Source: Chelydra serpentina (Eukaryota; Chordata; Testudines; Chelydridae). From it: a stretch of DNA of 64,000 nt. The notes below the pieces were generated by a model. It did no database searches. It was given only the letters and a program-made list of their open reading frames with translations, and was not told where the DNA came from. The stretch covers positions 10,916,001 through 10,980,000 of the forward strand of contig JBAIAC010000059.1 of assembly GCA_037349315.1 (NCBI GenBank), in the 5' to 3' direction. Each line of letters begins with the position of its first letter. Position 1 is the first letter of the stretch. Shown piece by piece: positions 1 to 12,460 of this stretch. Made by a program: the position numbers and the translations under genes.

Positions 1-699
1 AGTAGAGAGAGGGCCTGGATCACACTGTGGCAACTTCTAGATGGGTGCGCTGGCTAGCTCTGCACTGAGGGGAAAACAACTGTTTAGCTCAAGGAGACTT
101 GGTGAAAGCTGTTGGTTTTTGTTTGGATGGGAGAAAGGTTATGATCTGCTGAAAGTCATTTCTCTATCCATATATGTATATCCTTAATGCATGGAAAGTT
201 ATGAGAATTGTGTTGTATGGTTGTCACTAAAACATGCTGTAAGTTGGGGAATCAGCCAGATATTAGCTCCCCAGAGGCAACAGCGAGGAAAGTAACCAAT
301 GTCCGGGCGGCATGTGAAACAACCATCAACAGCCATTGTCCAGCAAGGGAGCTACAATGCAATGACTCACCTGCATGAGGCCACACCAGGGAAACTGCTC
401 AACCTTGCCTGGGGGCTCAGCAATGCCCCCAGACATGCCTGCACTTGTGTTTTCCAAGCACATGGACTGAGGGCATAAAACAGACACATACTGGGCCCTT
501 CCCCTGTCTCCTTCTCCTACGCTGCAAGCAACCAAGACACTAGAAGAAAAGACTCTAACAGAGGAGACTGGCCCAGGTTTAAGGAACAAACCTGTATATT
601 AAGGACTGCAATATCCAGTGGGGTAAGAAAACCTGCTTAATCTAGTTGCTGCAGTCTAATAGGGTTGAGAGTTTAGACTGTGTTCTTACATTTTACTTC
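1..699. other. No gene seen; unassigned, possibly repeat-derived
   Basis: No reading frame resembles a known protein. The stretch runs into the GC-rich block through T-rich text containing two ttggta/ttggtt steps near 702-724. It may be part of a larger degraded repeat, but I could not assign a family. Confidence 0.4.
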
Positions 700-1346
700 T
701 TTTGGTAACTAACTTCTTTTGGTTACCCTGCTCCCTGGCCACTGGCCCCGTGCCTGGGGCTCCGCACCAAGGCCCCGCTCCTGCCCCACGCCCGGGGCCC
801 CGAGTGCGGGACTCCGCTCCTTGGCCCTCTGTCTGGGGCTTAGGTCCCGGCCACTGGCCCCATGCCCACTCCCCGGCTGCTGACCCTGCGCCCAGGGCCC
901 TGTGCCTGGGGATCTGCTCCCTGACCCCAGGGCTCAGGTCGCACCTCCCAGCCCCGCTTCCCGGCCGCTGGCCCTGTGACCGGGCCCCCACTCTCGGTCC
1001 CGTGCCTGGGACTCTGCTCTCGGGGTGCTGGCCTCGCTCCCTGCCCACTGGCCCCGTGCCTGGGGCCCCGCATCTAGCCCTCCGCTCCTGGGGCTCTGCT
1101 CCCAGGGTCCTGGCTGCCAGACCCGTGGCTGGGGCTCTGCTACTGGCCTCGCATGCAGGGTCCCGGCTGCAGGCCCACTCCTGGCCCCGTGCCTGCCCCC
1201 AGCCTGTGCCCTCTTACCCCTGTCTGGGTCCTCCTCTCCCGGAGACACAGCACTGCTCCCGGCCCCAGCTGGTGGGGGGGAGGGCGCGGACAGGGGTAAG
1301 GGGGCTGGCTTTCAGCACCCCACTATTAAAAGGGTTCCAGCACCAC
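700..1346. repeat. GC-rich degenerate minisatellite-like block ending in a hAT-like terminus
   Basis: From about 721 to 1210 the sequence repeats variants of 'ctggccactggccccgtgcc' and 'ctggggctccgc' at irregular spacing, with high GC and many CpGs. It ends at 1313-1346 in text (cagcaccccactattaaaag, then ttccagcaccactg) resembling the terminal repeat of a turtle DNA transposon. A related end lies at 37393-37412 after another GC-rich block, which suggests one non-autonomous family with an expandable GC-rich interior. Open frames here are long only because GC-rich DNA has few stops. Confidence 0.5.
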
Positions 1347-4107
1347 TGCTAAGGGAATCACAATTCAGCCCCAAAACTCAGAGTAAACATCACTGAATCA
1401 AACAAAGCAATTGTCCATCAGGTTCTCCATGTTAGCATCATCGTAATTTCTCTTGCATATGTGGAAAAACACCTGTGTGAATAATGTGCCCGTCCGTAAC
1501 TAACCCTTTGCCAAGCTCCAGAAGGTCCTGGGTGACAGCAAGTATTATGAGCACACACTATCCATTTTATCCCACATATTCTGCACGTACCACAGATTGT
1601 GTGCTTTCTGGAACTCTAACATAGAATGGGGGTACTTGGCCTCAGCTTTTCTGAACAGAATGACATTGTCATAGGGAAGAGCCTATTGCTGATTGATTAA
1701 TTCCTCTGTTACATAATGATAAGGAGAATGTTGCCTGGCCCTGTGATGGAGATGTATATAACCCACCCAGAGGCTGGCAGGCATGTGGGTTAACCCTTTC
1801 CCATTGGCTGGAGAAAACTAATGTTGCTTTGAATGAAGACATTTGTGGGGGTAACAGGATTGGGCCAGTGTGGGGAATAATTAATACTATGAAAGAGGTG
1901 GGTGGGTTGGACAGTGTGAGTCAGGGAGGAAGGCTCTCCAGTTTGAGGACTGAAAAAGTATCAGAGATCTGGGGGAGAGTTGGGTTGAGCAGCTCCTCTT
2001 CCCCGAATCTTGGCTGAAGTGAGCTACACTTCAGGCCTTTACTTGACTGAAGTGAGCCACCACACACGATAGCAGTTGTTTGCTGTGAGGAGTCCTGCTG
2101 TATTTCTCCCTGAAGAGTCACAATATTTCTTGGAGTTACTTGTTGTTGCTAAATTGTTTATGGTAGCACCCACAGTGGGCTGCTGATTTTTTTGTCATTC
2201 CAGAAGAGGAGCTCATAATCTAAGGACGCTCACACCTGAACAGAGAGGTTGGAGAAAGGGGGAAAATGAGATTTTCAAAAAAATATAAGCTGACTTAATT
2301 CAGTGAAGGCATCATGGCATATATGGGTCTTTAACAGGGATTTTCATGTGGACAGTACAGGGGAGATGAGCTCAGGGAGGCTGTATTGTACATGTGGAAG
2401 GGAGGAAATGTAGGGAGGTTAGTAACTAAATGAAATGCCAAAAACATGCTGATGAAGGTGGAAATATTTTAGAGTATTCCTGAAAGGTCTTTACATCCCG
2501 CCTCTGGGTGTAGAATCCTACCCTGCTTTGATCAGCCTATAACTGACTTGTAGACATATTTGGGGGGGAGGGTCAGTACTCCCATCCTTGTTTGCTTTTC
2601 TCTCCTATATTGTGACTTTCTTTTTCTATTCCACATCCTGTTTGGATCCTCTTACATTGGATTATATGCAGTGAATCAAGGACTCATACTTTCAAAAACG
2701 GTTTTCAGTCACTGGTAATAATTTGCATCATGGGTATGTAATTACCTATGGCTTTTATTGTACATGGAAAAGACACAAAGCCAAACAGCAAAAATGGAGG
2801 GCCAGATTCAGCCACTGGGCCTGATCCAAAACCCACTGAAGTCCATCGGCATCTTGCAGATACTTGGCAACTGTTGCAAAGCAGCCAATAAGCCAGCATA
2901 GTTGACCATAGAGCCTGCCAGGATTGCAGCTGTTACCCTAATTCCATCCCCTAGCTACCAGAGTGGGGGATGTGGTGGGGCGGGAAAGGGCATAGGCATG
3001 GGGAGAAGACAGAGGGAAAATCACATGCAATAGTTAGCCACATCACTTAATTCACCACTGGAAGGTGCTCAGATGCTACAGTGTTGAGCCCGGTATAAGA
3101 ACCTATATAGAATAGACTAGACAGGACTTTCCTACGCTCTGACAAGCCTCGATTGCCATGTTAGACCCTCAGTATTTCTCCCGACTGCCTTTTTCTTTTG
3201 CTTTCCCCTTCTGTACCTGAAATTTGACTGGTAATTGAACAATATGAGCTGAAAAAGTGGAGTCAACCTAAGCTGTGAATTGACCCACTTTTGTCACTTT
3301 GTAAACTTGTGTACATGTTAAAGCACTAGAGGTCTATGACTCGGGGATGGCAGCCGGGTGTCCAGAAGAACAGTTCCAAAATACAGAGAGGTTGGGGGCT
3401 CCTTTTACCCTCTTGACTTACCTTTTGACTCTAGCAAAAATCCCACAGTTTTATTTTCTGAATGTTTCCCCAGCTCTCTGATCCTATCTGCTATTAATTT
3501 GCAATGGCACCCAATAAAATCTCCTGTAAAGGAAAATCAGAGTTGTGGCCTTTTCCAAAGGTGACCTTATTAGGCTCATCTCTTGGAAAATGTTTAATTT
3601 GTTACAGTAACAACAAGACTAGGTTCTTTAATGCAGCATTTTTCAAGTGAAGACAAAGAATAAGAAAAAGGCCTTTCATAAAAGATTCAGCTTAAAAGTT
3701 AATTTCATCTTCTGCGCAGAAGCAGCATTTCAACATATCATTCCCCTGAAACCTTGCTGAAAGAATGTGTTTATACCACTCTACTTACTCTGAAATTTCA
3801 AATTAAGCTTTTTGAACAAGCTGTGATATTTTATTTGGTTTCCTTAAGCTAAGAGTATTGCATTGTCAGACTCTATTTCCTTAATTGGCTATATATTTGT
3901 CATTCCCTTATTGCAAAGCTTATGATGAGTCAATAATATTTTGCCAAGTGCTTTAATGGCTCAATCCAAAATCTGGCTTACAGTATCTTTGTTCATATAA
4001 TGGTTTCACACACAACTAACTTTGTTCTTTCTTCCAATAAACAAATAATTTCTAGCAGCCAGGATGCATGGAAAAAAATCCTAAAATAACCTAGCACTAA
4101 GTGGAGT
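1347..4107. other. No gene seen; mostly unassigned DNA
   Basis: I see no coding similarity. An ancient foldback-type half repeat is at 2817-2842 (gggcctgatccaaaaccca), matching the arms of the foldback at 46719-46787. The remainder looks unique. Confidence 0.5.
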
Positions 4108-4240
4108 CCAGCGTGCCTGAGTAACCCTGCAGTAATAAACATGTGAATACAGCCCAGCAGGCATAAGCTACCCTACAATAATAAGTCAGTGTACAGCCAA
4201 GCATGCAGGAGGAATCCTAGGAATTAAACTGTTAAATAAA
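4108..4240. repeat. Degenerate tandem repeat, about 45-bp unit, three copies
   Basis: Three units begin near 4108, 4154 and 4197. Each starts with a ccagc/ccaagc..gc variant, and the first two share a downstream 'taccct/taaccct..aataa' pattern. Divergence is high, so this is an old local duplication. Confidence 0.45.
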
Positions 4241-7217
4241 ACCTAGAATTGACTGTGATGGAAGTAATACATTTCCGTGAGGAATAAGCTTAAGAGTTTT
4301 CTTATTAGTTGTGTATATGCAAAAATCCCCAGACTTCAGCCTACTTCCCAATATTTTCAGCTCTTTCTCTTGAATCTGTCCTTTCCTGTCCAGCCCAACT
4401 GCTAACCTCTTCCAGGTCTTGTACGTCTCCCATCCTAATCACTGCATCTTCCAACTCATGCATAATTTTGCAGCTAACATTTCTTTTTCTCCATTCCAAC
4501 TATATAGCCATGTACCCCAGCGAGGATCTAACTCATTGTACCTAGAAATCACTCCTACTAATCGAATATCTCAATCAGTGACTCTTGTTCTTAAATAGAG
4601 AAATCCATAAAGAATACCCTAGATCTCCGAATATCCTAGGCAATCTCTAGACATTATAAGTTTTACTCTTGGAAAGGAAGTGAAGCTCAGAGTCTCACAG
4701 GCTCTAAAAATGATGAAAATTAATTAAAAAATAGTTAATTCAAAAAATGTATTTCCATATGTTCATAGAATGTAAAGTTTATCAGATAATTGATTTAGCA
4801 AAAACACCAGCTTGGGTAGGTAAAGTTAGTGGAAAACAGAAAAAAATAGGTTAAAAAAGGGACATTAATTTGATGGGAAGACAGATTAAAAATAAACTTC
4901 TGACGGGAAGATGTTATGATATGGGACTGTAATGCAATATACTACAGTATTAAAATTCCTCACAGACACCTAGTGGTGTTTAGTGGTAACTACAATTGAC
5001 TGCATAATGTTCACAGCAAAGCTGTTCTTAAGAGACTGGCCAAATTCACTCATTGGTGTCAATAAATGCAACTTCATCAACATACTGATTTACTCCATCT
5101 TAGGAACTGGCCCTGAATGATGACTATATTACACCAGCTTTAGTTTGCCAAGAATGAATGAGTTAATGTCAAGCAAGGTTTGGAAAGAGGTGGGAGAATA
5201 TTCCAATTTTTAAAAAATTTGTAATTTGATTCTCAGTAATTTGCCCTCCTTATTTTGTTCTTGCTTTCTGTGCCCTCATTTCTCTGTAGCGTTTGCATTC
5301 CTTAAACAATCTTACACAGGGATTTAATTGTGCAACAGCTCATTTCACAAAGAGCCACATTTGGCCAGAGAGTTGCTGTGATTGGAGGTGCTGATGCATT
5401 TTCAAGCCATCATGCCTCTAGCCACATTTCCCGAAGGACTTTTTTTGCCTCTTTACTGAACCACAATCTCTAGAGAACACTTATAAAATGGTTGCCAAGA
5501 ATTAATATAAAATACTTTGCATCTATGTAAGCCTTATCTGAATGAGTGCATTAGCGTAGGCCATCAAGGACACTGAGTAATAATCGCAGGCAGTATGGCA
5601 AGTGCATTTTAGATTGTTCTCTGCTTGTATAAAATCTTTAATTCCTAGGTTTTTCTTTCTTTTTGTTTTTTTCTTCCAAAATGAGGATTTAAGCCTCCTC
5701 CTCCTTGCACACCTATCTCTTAAAGATATATAAAAGCAGGACACATCTAGTAAAATGCAGTGAAACAAGGAAATGCTCAGATATTTTAATACCCCAGAGC
5801 TACCTTTTGGTAATCAAAATGACTACAATGAAATTTTAAAGCACATCTGATTTACCTGTTGTTTGTGTGACTCAAATACCTATGTTTAATTTTGTCTATG
5901 GATTGGAAAAAGTTAATTTCAAGCCTTGTTTCTCTTGCTAGCAGCAACAACCTTTTAAACTGAGTATTACTGGTGAACCATATAGAGCTGAGTTTAAAAA
6001 AAATGCTTTTCAGTTCCACCATGCAGTTGTTCGGACGACAATTATGGCAGCTGAAGTTTAATCATAGTGTTTGATAGCTCATTTTCTCAATGTCAACACG
6101 AGGCACTGCTAAAAAAAAAAAAATGAATTCTTTCATTTGATAAGCTGGCTCCAGAGCACTGGGCTCATTCAATAGGAAAACTCTTTTGCAAGGCTGCAGC
6201 ATGCATGTTTTTTCTTCTTTTCTTTTTTTTCCCTGAAAGCCACCCAAGAAGAGATTAATCACAAGGGGAAAACTCAGCTTCACCCTCTAGCTGCAGGTCG
6301 CAATTTTTATTTGTATGGAATTGGCTTTTGGAAAGCTGAAGGCTGCCTGAGGGCAGGGACCTGATAGAAGAAGAACCTGAAAATGAAGCAGCAGGGATTG
6401 ATTAGCCTACTTCATATCCCACACTCCATAAGCACACTCCAGCCGCAATCTAACACACCGCTGAGCTGAATAGACAAGAGAAATTGGATTCCTTCCTCAT
6501 ATTTAACCTTCAAGTCAGCTCTAACAGTTGTTGATATGTTGTTCTACCAGCAAGTAACAGAGTAGCTTTTTCATTCCAGCACCCACGTACACACACACAG
6601 AGCGTTTTTTAAGTTACACATTATACATTTACATATTATTTTCTATTTTCAATTTGTTTCAGAGCATGGATTACCTAATCCATTTCAGTAGAAGTTTCAG
6701 AGAAGAACAAACTGACCAAACAATTACGCATACAATTGTAGGGAAGGAAGGAAGGGGAAAAAAGAGAAATAAAACGTGGGGGGAAAAGAGAAATAAGACG
6801 TGGAAAAAAACTCTCTCTCTTTCATGCCTTTCAAGGTCATTTTCCCACAGTCGTTTTTCTTTTACCTGTAACTTTGCAAGTTTGTTAATTGTAGAAATTG
6901 TCAGGATTTTGTCCCGTGATATGGATGCTACTGGCACTGACATGGTGGGTTTTATTTTGCATGTAGATTAGATGTGAATATTTGGATTTTTTTTTTAAAC
7001 CAGCTGAAAGACTTTGTGATCAGGCTCAACTTCTGTGGCCTGACTGTGCCAGATGACTTCAGTGGTACATCCACAAATCGTGGGAAAATGAGGCCTATAT
7101 GGTTGATGGGGGCACATAAAAACTTGGAGCTACCATTTTGTTTTCTCCTTAGAGTATAAACAATGGTGGCAAAGATGCCAACCTTCTATTACACAAACAG
7201 AATGAACATAAACATTA
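4241..7217. other. No gene seen; AT-rich apparently unique DNA
   Basis: No protein similarity and no clear transposon ends. A short imperfect tandem duplication of about 24 bp (agagaaataaaacgtgg / agagaaataagacgtgg) lies at 6759-6804. The stretch near 5200-5480 is free of recognised repeats and could hold conserved non-coding DNA, but single-sequence reading cannot show that. Confidence 0.45.
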
Positions 7218-7536
7218 GCGCATAAGAATGGCCATACTGGGTCAGACCAATGGTCCATCTAGCCCAGTATCCTGTCTTCCAATAGTGGCCAACTCCAGGC
7301 CATTTCAGAGGGAATGAACAGAACAGGGCAGTTATCGAGTGATCCATCTCCTGTCGTCCACTCCCAGCCTCTAGTAGTCAGAGTCTAGGCAACCACTTGA
7401 ACGTGGGGTTACATCCCTGGCAATCTTGGCTAATAGCCATTAATGGACCTATACTCCATGAACTTATCTAATTATTTGTAACACTTTATTTTGTAATTTT
7501 GACCTTCACAACACCCCAGCAACAAGTTCCACATGT

Positions 7537-7588
7537 TGAGAATGCATTGTGTGAAGAAGTACTGAGAATGCATTGTGTGAAGAAGTAC
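7537..7588. repeat. Exact 26-bp tandem duplication inside CR1
   Basis: 7537-7562 and 7563-7588 are identical, beginning tgagaatgcattgtgtgaag. The CR1 relic at 38826-39480 has the same region only once, so the duplication happened after insertion here. Confidence 0.95.
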
Positions 7589-7758
7589 TTTCTTATAGTT
7601 TTAAGTCTGCTGCCTATTAATTTCATTGGGTGACCTGTGGTTCTTGTGTTATGTGAAGGAATAAATATTCATTTTCTCCACCCCATTCATGATTTTATAG
7701 ACCTCTATCACATCCCCCATTGGGTGTTCCTTTTCCAAGCTGAACAGTCCCAGTCTTT

Positions 7759-8140
7759 TTAATCTGTCCTCATAAACTGTCCCATATCCTTAATCATTTT
7801 TGTTGCCCTTCTCTGTGCTTTTTCCAATTCTAATATATCTTTTTTGAGATGGGGTGACCAGAACTGTAAGCGGTATTCAAGCTGCGGCCATACCATGGAT
7901 TTATATACTGGCATGATATTTGCTGTCTTCTTATCTATCCCTTTCCCAATGGTTCCTACCACTCTTTTAGCTTTTTTTGACTGCTGCTGCTGCTGCTGCA
8001 CATTGAGCAGATGTTTTCATGGTGGCTCCAAGATCTATGGGTTAAGTGGTAACAGCTAATTTAGATCCAATTTCGTTGCAATTATGTTTTCCAGTGTGCA
8101 TTGCTTTGCATTTATCAACATTGCTGTTCATGTGTATGTC
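7759..8140 (-). pseudogene. CR1 ORF2 reverse transcriptase C-terminal region, broken
   Basis: In CR1 this protein is the endonuclease/reverse transcriptase that copies the element into the genome. On the minus strand, 8001-7759 reads through the motif FWSPHLKKDILELEKAQRR, typical of the CR1 region downstream of the catalytic palm. Further upstream, 8140-8042 gives NVDKCKAMHTGKHN in another frame, matching the preceding CR1 block, so at least one frameshift separates them. A CTG/CAG run at 7981-7998 adds a short glutamine tract to the open frame and is probably a local expansion. The endonuclease domain and catalytic palm are absent. This is a dead relic. Confidence 0.85.
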
Positions 8141-8333
8141 TCTCATGGTCACTATACAAGTGTTCCCTGTATGCAGGCCTCCCCTCTTTCCCAAATATAG
8201 TAGGATACCCCTTGTTGCATGATACATGTTCCTAATATATTAAACTGGAGACAAATAACATGAAGGCAATGCTCCTGCCAGCTGCCCTGGGGAGGTAGAA
8301 CCCTGTATTTCAAAGAAGCCTCACTGAGACTTT

Positions 8334-8420
8334 TAAAGCTGACCTGTAATTTTAGGTATACGAAAAGATTAATATTTTTGACAATCAAATGCAGAATTGC
8401 GAGGGGTGGCCAATTATGAA
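8334..8420. repeat. Unassigned dispersed repeat, copy 1 (pairs with 17393-17470)
   Basis: 8362-8398 matches 17414-17450 over 37 bases with one difference (core atttttgacaatcaaatgca). Weaker similarity extends upstream through 'aaagctg.c..taatttt/c'. I do not recognise the family. Confidence 0.6.
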
Positions 8421-8466
8421 AGTAGAGCAGTTTGCAGGATTTAGGGCCTAAGAGAGTAGATCCTGG

Positions 8467-8925
8467 TAGAGCTGGTCAAACAATCTTCCATTGGAAAATG
8501 CTGATTCAATGGAATCTAAGCGTTTGGCAGCAATGTGTCAATTCTGTCACATTTTTCAGAGGAAACTAGGCTGGCAGGCTTGTTGTCTGCCTGGTTGCCA
8601 GCCAGTGGTGGCTGGGTGGGTTGGGTTGCTCTCCGAGCTGACTAGTTTCCTGGGACCCATAACAGCCTCCCCGTTGGGCTGCAGGGCTCCCTGTGCTCTT
8701 CAGGTGAGTAAGCTGGCCAACTTTCTGGCTCCCTAGGCTGCCACACTTCCCAGAATCCCCTAGTGGACGGCAGTGCTCCCCAGGCTGGCTGGCTGCCCAG
8801 GTTCAAAAACTTCTATTCCATGGAAAATTTCAAATTTCCAACTTCTTGTTCAGACTTGGACTAAAAATATTTTCAGAAATGCAAATTATCTGTGGAATGG
8901 GAATTCCAGTTCCTGCACAGCTCTA
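8467..8925. mobile_element. Non-autonomous DNA element with 'tagagctg' ends
   Basis: The left end tagagctggtcaaa (8467-8480) is matched by cagctcta (8918-8925) at the right end. The copy at 12461-12807 has the same style of ends (gagctggttgaaaa / accagttcta). It has no coding capacity. Confidence 0.5.
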
Positions 8926-8943
8926 GCTTCTGGCCCTTGCTAT

Positions 8944-9240
8944 TGGCTTATCTTCACTACCGAGGAGATCGACGCTGCTGCAATCGATGCAGTGGGTGTC
9001 GATTTAGTAGGTCTTGTGAAGACCCACTAAATTGACAGCAGAGCACTCTCCGGTCAACTCCGGTATTCCACCTCTCAGAGAAGAGTAAGGAAAGTCAACC
9101 GGAGAACGTCTCCAGTCGACGCAGCACAGTGAAGACACCGCAGTAAGTCAACCCAAGCTACGTCGACTCCAGCTGCATTATTCACGTAGCTGGAGTAGTG
9201 TAACTTAGGTCAACTTACCCCAGTAGTGAAGACAAGCCCT
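8944..9240. mobile_element. Harbinger-type MITE
   Basis: The left end ggcttatcttcactac and right end gtagtgaagacaagccct are inverted repeats of each other with few changes. They resemble the 'gggcttgtctacact' ends seen elsewhere in the window. The interior is rich in gtcgac/gtcaac blocks and short inverted repeats, as at 30654-30939. A clean 3-bp target duplication was not seen. Confidence 0.65.
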
Positions 9241-9839
9241 CAGTCCTGTGTGTGCCACTGGAGTGCCCTGCAGAGGTAAAGGAGGACTCCCTAGGCTGCC
9301 CCGAGAATCACAAAGCCACATTTTTCCCCTTCCCCCAAACTCTGCCACAACTGCTATCACTGAGCCCTACACTTGTTACAATTTTCCCATATTCGTTGGG
9401 AAACTTATCTCCGTACCACAAAATTCAGCACAAAAATTATGCCTGACATCGTGTTGTGCGTTTCTTTAAAAAGCAGCTGTAACTAAGCGCTATAGCAAAC
9501 CCCACTGTGATGCACTAGGGAACTACAACCAGAAACCGATATCATGGCTTTATACATGAGCTGCAAGCATTTCAACTAGTGCCGAGAGGGGGCCCCAGCA
9601 TGGGGCAGGACATGCCTCTTCTTAAATGTATTGACATGAATATGGTGGCCCACTCTTATGGTGAAATGTTTGTTTCCAATCACAAAATACTCCACTTACA
9701 CGATGGCGCTTGCCTGGTAAGATGCTGCCTCTTCAGCTCAGGAGTAATGATGTAACATGTTTATACAGTGACACCCTTCCATTGACTAGAACACAGAGGC
9801 TAAGGCTTCTGCTGCCAGCTAATCTTTACTCCTTCAGAT
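9241..9839. other. No gene seen
   Basis: Unassigned sequence without coding similarity or clear repeat ends. Confidence 0.5.
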
Positions 9840-9892
9840 GAAGTGACAGAGGTCTGTGCTTTGGTGCTGAAAGTCCTGGGTTCACAGCCTGT
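9840..9892 (+). repeat. tRNA-derived SINE fragment
   Basis: The text gacagaggtctgtgctttgg, then tgctgaaagtcctgggttcac, looks like the middle of a tRNA-like SINE head with a B-box-like gggttcac. It resembles the pieces at 40850-40920 and 44150-44220. The A-box side is decayed. Confidence 0.45.
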
Positions 9893-10569
9893 TGATAATC
9901 TGCATGTGAGCAGAGGCGGGAAGGGTTGTCATGCCAGCAAGGCCTCTCTTTGTGTCCTCAGATTGCAAGGGGGTGCTGGCAGCTGTGTGGGGAGCTTTCG
10001 ATGGGCCCTGTCTTCTCTGTCTGTCTGGAACAGGTGTTGCAAGCTGAACTTGGCTTCCCTTCACTGCTTGCAGAAAGCAGCTCCAGTAAAACATGGGATT
10101 CTTTCTTACCCAAATAATTCTCTTCTGCTTCCCTTCCTCCTCTTGCTTAGCCTCCTGGTATTCTGGGGAGGTTAGCACTGTGAAACCAGTTTGTAATTAG
10201 CCAAGTTCACTGTGGCTGAAATCCAGCCCAAATCTCTATGTAAGACTTACAACTGGATGGTTTAGAATTGGACAATATCATACCACAAGGTGTGATGGAT
10301 CCAGGTTGCATTATTACATGCAATCTAATGGAGACTATGCTGCAGATAGCAACTGCTGCAACCAAAGTGCAATCTGCATGTAAACAATTTAAAATAACTT
10401 TTATTACCCATCAGTTGAGCTCTGTAATTAGAAATTTCTGAGTGAAAAATGTTATGTTTTGTAATTTGTTTGCGTAGCTCATCTCTATTCAGTTTTAAAA
10501 TGCCAGGGGCATGCGAACAACACCCTGCATTATATCTGTTTATGTCAAACATCAATACCACCATTTCCC
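9893..10569. other. No gene seen
   Basis: Unassigned DNA. The open frames on both strands near 9900-10170 overlap each other and show no domain similarity. Confidence 0.5.
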
Positions 10570-10589
10570 ATGTTTTTTTCATGTCGAAT

Positions 10590-10815
10590 TGAGCTCTGCA
10601 CTTGGATTCTCAGTAACATGCAAAAGCTGAACCTAGTCAAGACAGAGCTGATGTTTGTAGGAAAAGAGAAGCACTTTGTAGAATTGACTTCCTGTATCTC
10701 AGTGCCCACAACTGAAAGTATCTGTCCTCATATTGTTCATTTGCCCTGCAATCTGGTGATCCATTTGGACACTTCATTGCCATTGCATGTTCAAATAGAG
10801 ATAGTAGCAAAAACA
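10590..10815 (+). pseudogene. L2-like LINE reverse transcriptase fragment
   Basis: The plus-strand frame contains KLNLVKTELMFVGKEK, preceded by W and followed about 35 residues later by LVIHLDTSLPLHVQI. In L2-type LINEs the palm region is followed by a 'W(M)..N.LKLNPDKTE..(L)(L/V)G' block and then 'LGV.LD..LS....I', and this frame follows that order and spacing. The catalytic aspartates upstream are missing. The frame ends in AC-rich simple sequence (10802-10860). The match is motif-level only, so the family call is moderate. The hAT MITE at 10963 lies just downstream. Confidence 0.6.
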
Positions 10816-10962
10816 AACAAAAAACCCCAAACAAACAAAACAACCCCATCCCCAAAACCTATTGCCATTTGTGATTGGCCTGAAGATGATGCTCTCTCAT
10901 CAGATACAGACTGGCTATGGTGATCCATGCATTTGTGACCTCTGTACCTGATAGTTGTGACT

Positions 10963-11387
10963 CGGTGGTTCTCAACCAGGGGTACACGTACCCCTAGGGA
11001 AACACAGAGGTCTTCCAGGGGGTACATCAACTCATCTAGATATTTGCCTAGTTTTGCAACAGGCTACATAAAAAGCACTATTGAAGTCAGTGTAAACTAA
11101 AATTTCATACAGACAATGACTTGTTTATATTGCTCTATATATTATACAGTGAAATGCAAGTACAATATTGGTATTCCAATTGATTTATTTTGTAATTATA
11201 TGGAAAAAATGAGAGAGTAAGCAATTTTTCAGTAATAGCGTGCTGTGACACTTTTTGTGTTTTGACGTCTGATTTTGTAAGCAAGTAGTTTTTAAGTGAG
11301 GTGAAACTTGGGGGGTACACAAGACAAATTGGACTCCTGAAAGGAATATAGTAGTCTGGAAAGATTGAGAGCTACTGCATTGTAACT
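10963..11387. mobile_element. hAT-type MITE, copy 1 (about 425 bp)
   Basis: The left end cggtggttctcaaccag and right end attgagagctactg are inverted repeats of the hAT 'cagtggttctcaacc' kind. The interior is closely similar along its full length to 28702-29105. A possible imperfect 8-bp duplication is ttgtgact on the left and ttgtaact just beyond the right end. Non-coding. Confidence 0.85.
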
Positions 11388-12460
11388 CATAATGCATGTA
11401 ACAGGGCAATTTCATTCCAAACCCTTCCACCAACACCAGTTCAGTGCAGCATCACAGGTTTTAGTCTCTACATCTTTCAGTCCCTCTTTACCGGGGCCCT
11501 AGGAGTAAAAGAGATCTCTCTGTCTTGGGAGCTCTTTCAGGCTGGATAGCAGTGGTGGCCACAGCTGTGGCCACCCCAACCCTTTTGTAATGCTTCCTTC
11601 CTGGTTTTTATCAGGTTAGCCAGTTTAGGGCTAATTAATTCCTTACCTGCCCCAGCTTCTCCTTCTGATTAGCTAATTGCTCAATCAGCTGTCATTGAGT
11701 AAACTAATTGAGGGTACAGTGGTCAGAGTGCTGACCCACTTGTCAGGCCTCAGCGCTCTGTCGCAATGCAGAATGAAGCTACATTCTGACAAAGCTCCTA
11801 CTTGTATGGAATGTAACAGGCCATCTGTTTAGTAACATGGGTTCCCTTTAACATATCATCTTGGTGCTCTAGTCTCCACATGGTGGCTTCCCAATGAATC
11901 TGCCTAGGAGGTCACCTCTCCCTCTGTAACCGTGGCTACATTCCACCAGAACAAACCATCCCCCAGTGGGAAGGCTCGTGAATAGATATATATTCTATTC
12001 TATATATTCTATTCTATATATTCTAGGAGATAGAATACATATTCTAGCCTGACCTTGATGCTGGAACCCACTCCTGTAGAGATAAAAATGGACATGAATC
12101 TTGCTATTTTCAGAACTAAATACAAAACCAGCTTCTTCAGCTTAGCTTTCACACAGCAAATCCTACACCTGTGTCGCTCACTGGTCACCGCATGACTCAT
12201 CATGCTCTGTGTCCAGTCCACAGAATATATGAGTCTGTTACAGTTCTTGACTTGAGAGCTTGGCTCTTGATTCTCTACAGCTTGAGCTAATCATTTTAGC
12301 TGTATAGATGCCTGGTGTCAACTATGATGGAAGCTATCACACATACAAAGATCCTGTTAACTAACCAAGCTACTTCTACTACAGGCTAGGAAGAAAGTGT
12401 GAGAGAGACAAATATTTCTAGTTTTAAATACGTGGGAGGCAAATCCCATTATGAGAGATG
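11388..12460. other. No gene seen; contains an AT-rich simple repeat
   Basis: A 14-bp pattern (tatatattctattc) repeats about 2.7 times at 11987-12024. The part near 11480-11770 may be a fragment of an LTR, but I could not define its ends. Nothing else is recognised. Confidence 0.45.

Larger units (their letters stand above)
7218..8150 (-). mobile_element. CR1 LINE, 5'-truncated, minus strand
   Basis: Read on the minus strand, the element ends at about 7218 with the CR1 3' UTR (complement of 'ggccatactgggtcagacca'). It runs upstream through the reverse transcriptase C-terminal region to about 8150. A 26-bp exact tandem duplication interrupts the 3' part at 7537-7588. Confidence 0.85.

Noticed and set aside
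702..1352. 216-codon plus-strand open frame with overlapping frames on both strands
   Set aside because: Composition effect in a GC-rich degenerate repeat; no domain, no similarity, several frames open at once.
4108..4240. CRISPR-like repeat array
   Set aside because: Units are degenerate and contiguous without unique spacers, and the genome is a vertebrate one.
7981..7998. CTG repeat tract as a possible coding polyglutamine or expansion locus
   Set aside because: It sits inside a dead CR1 reverse transcriptase relic; only six units.
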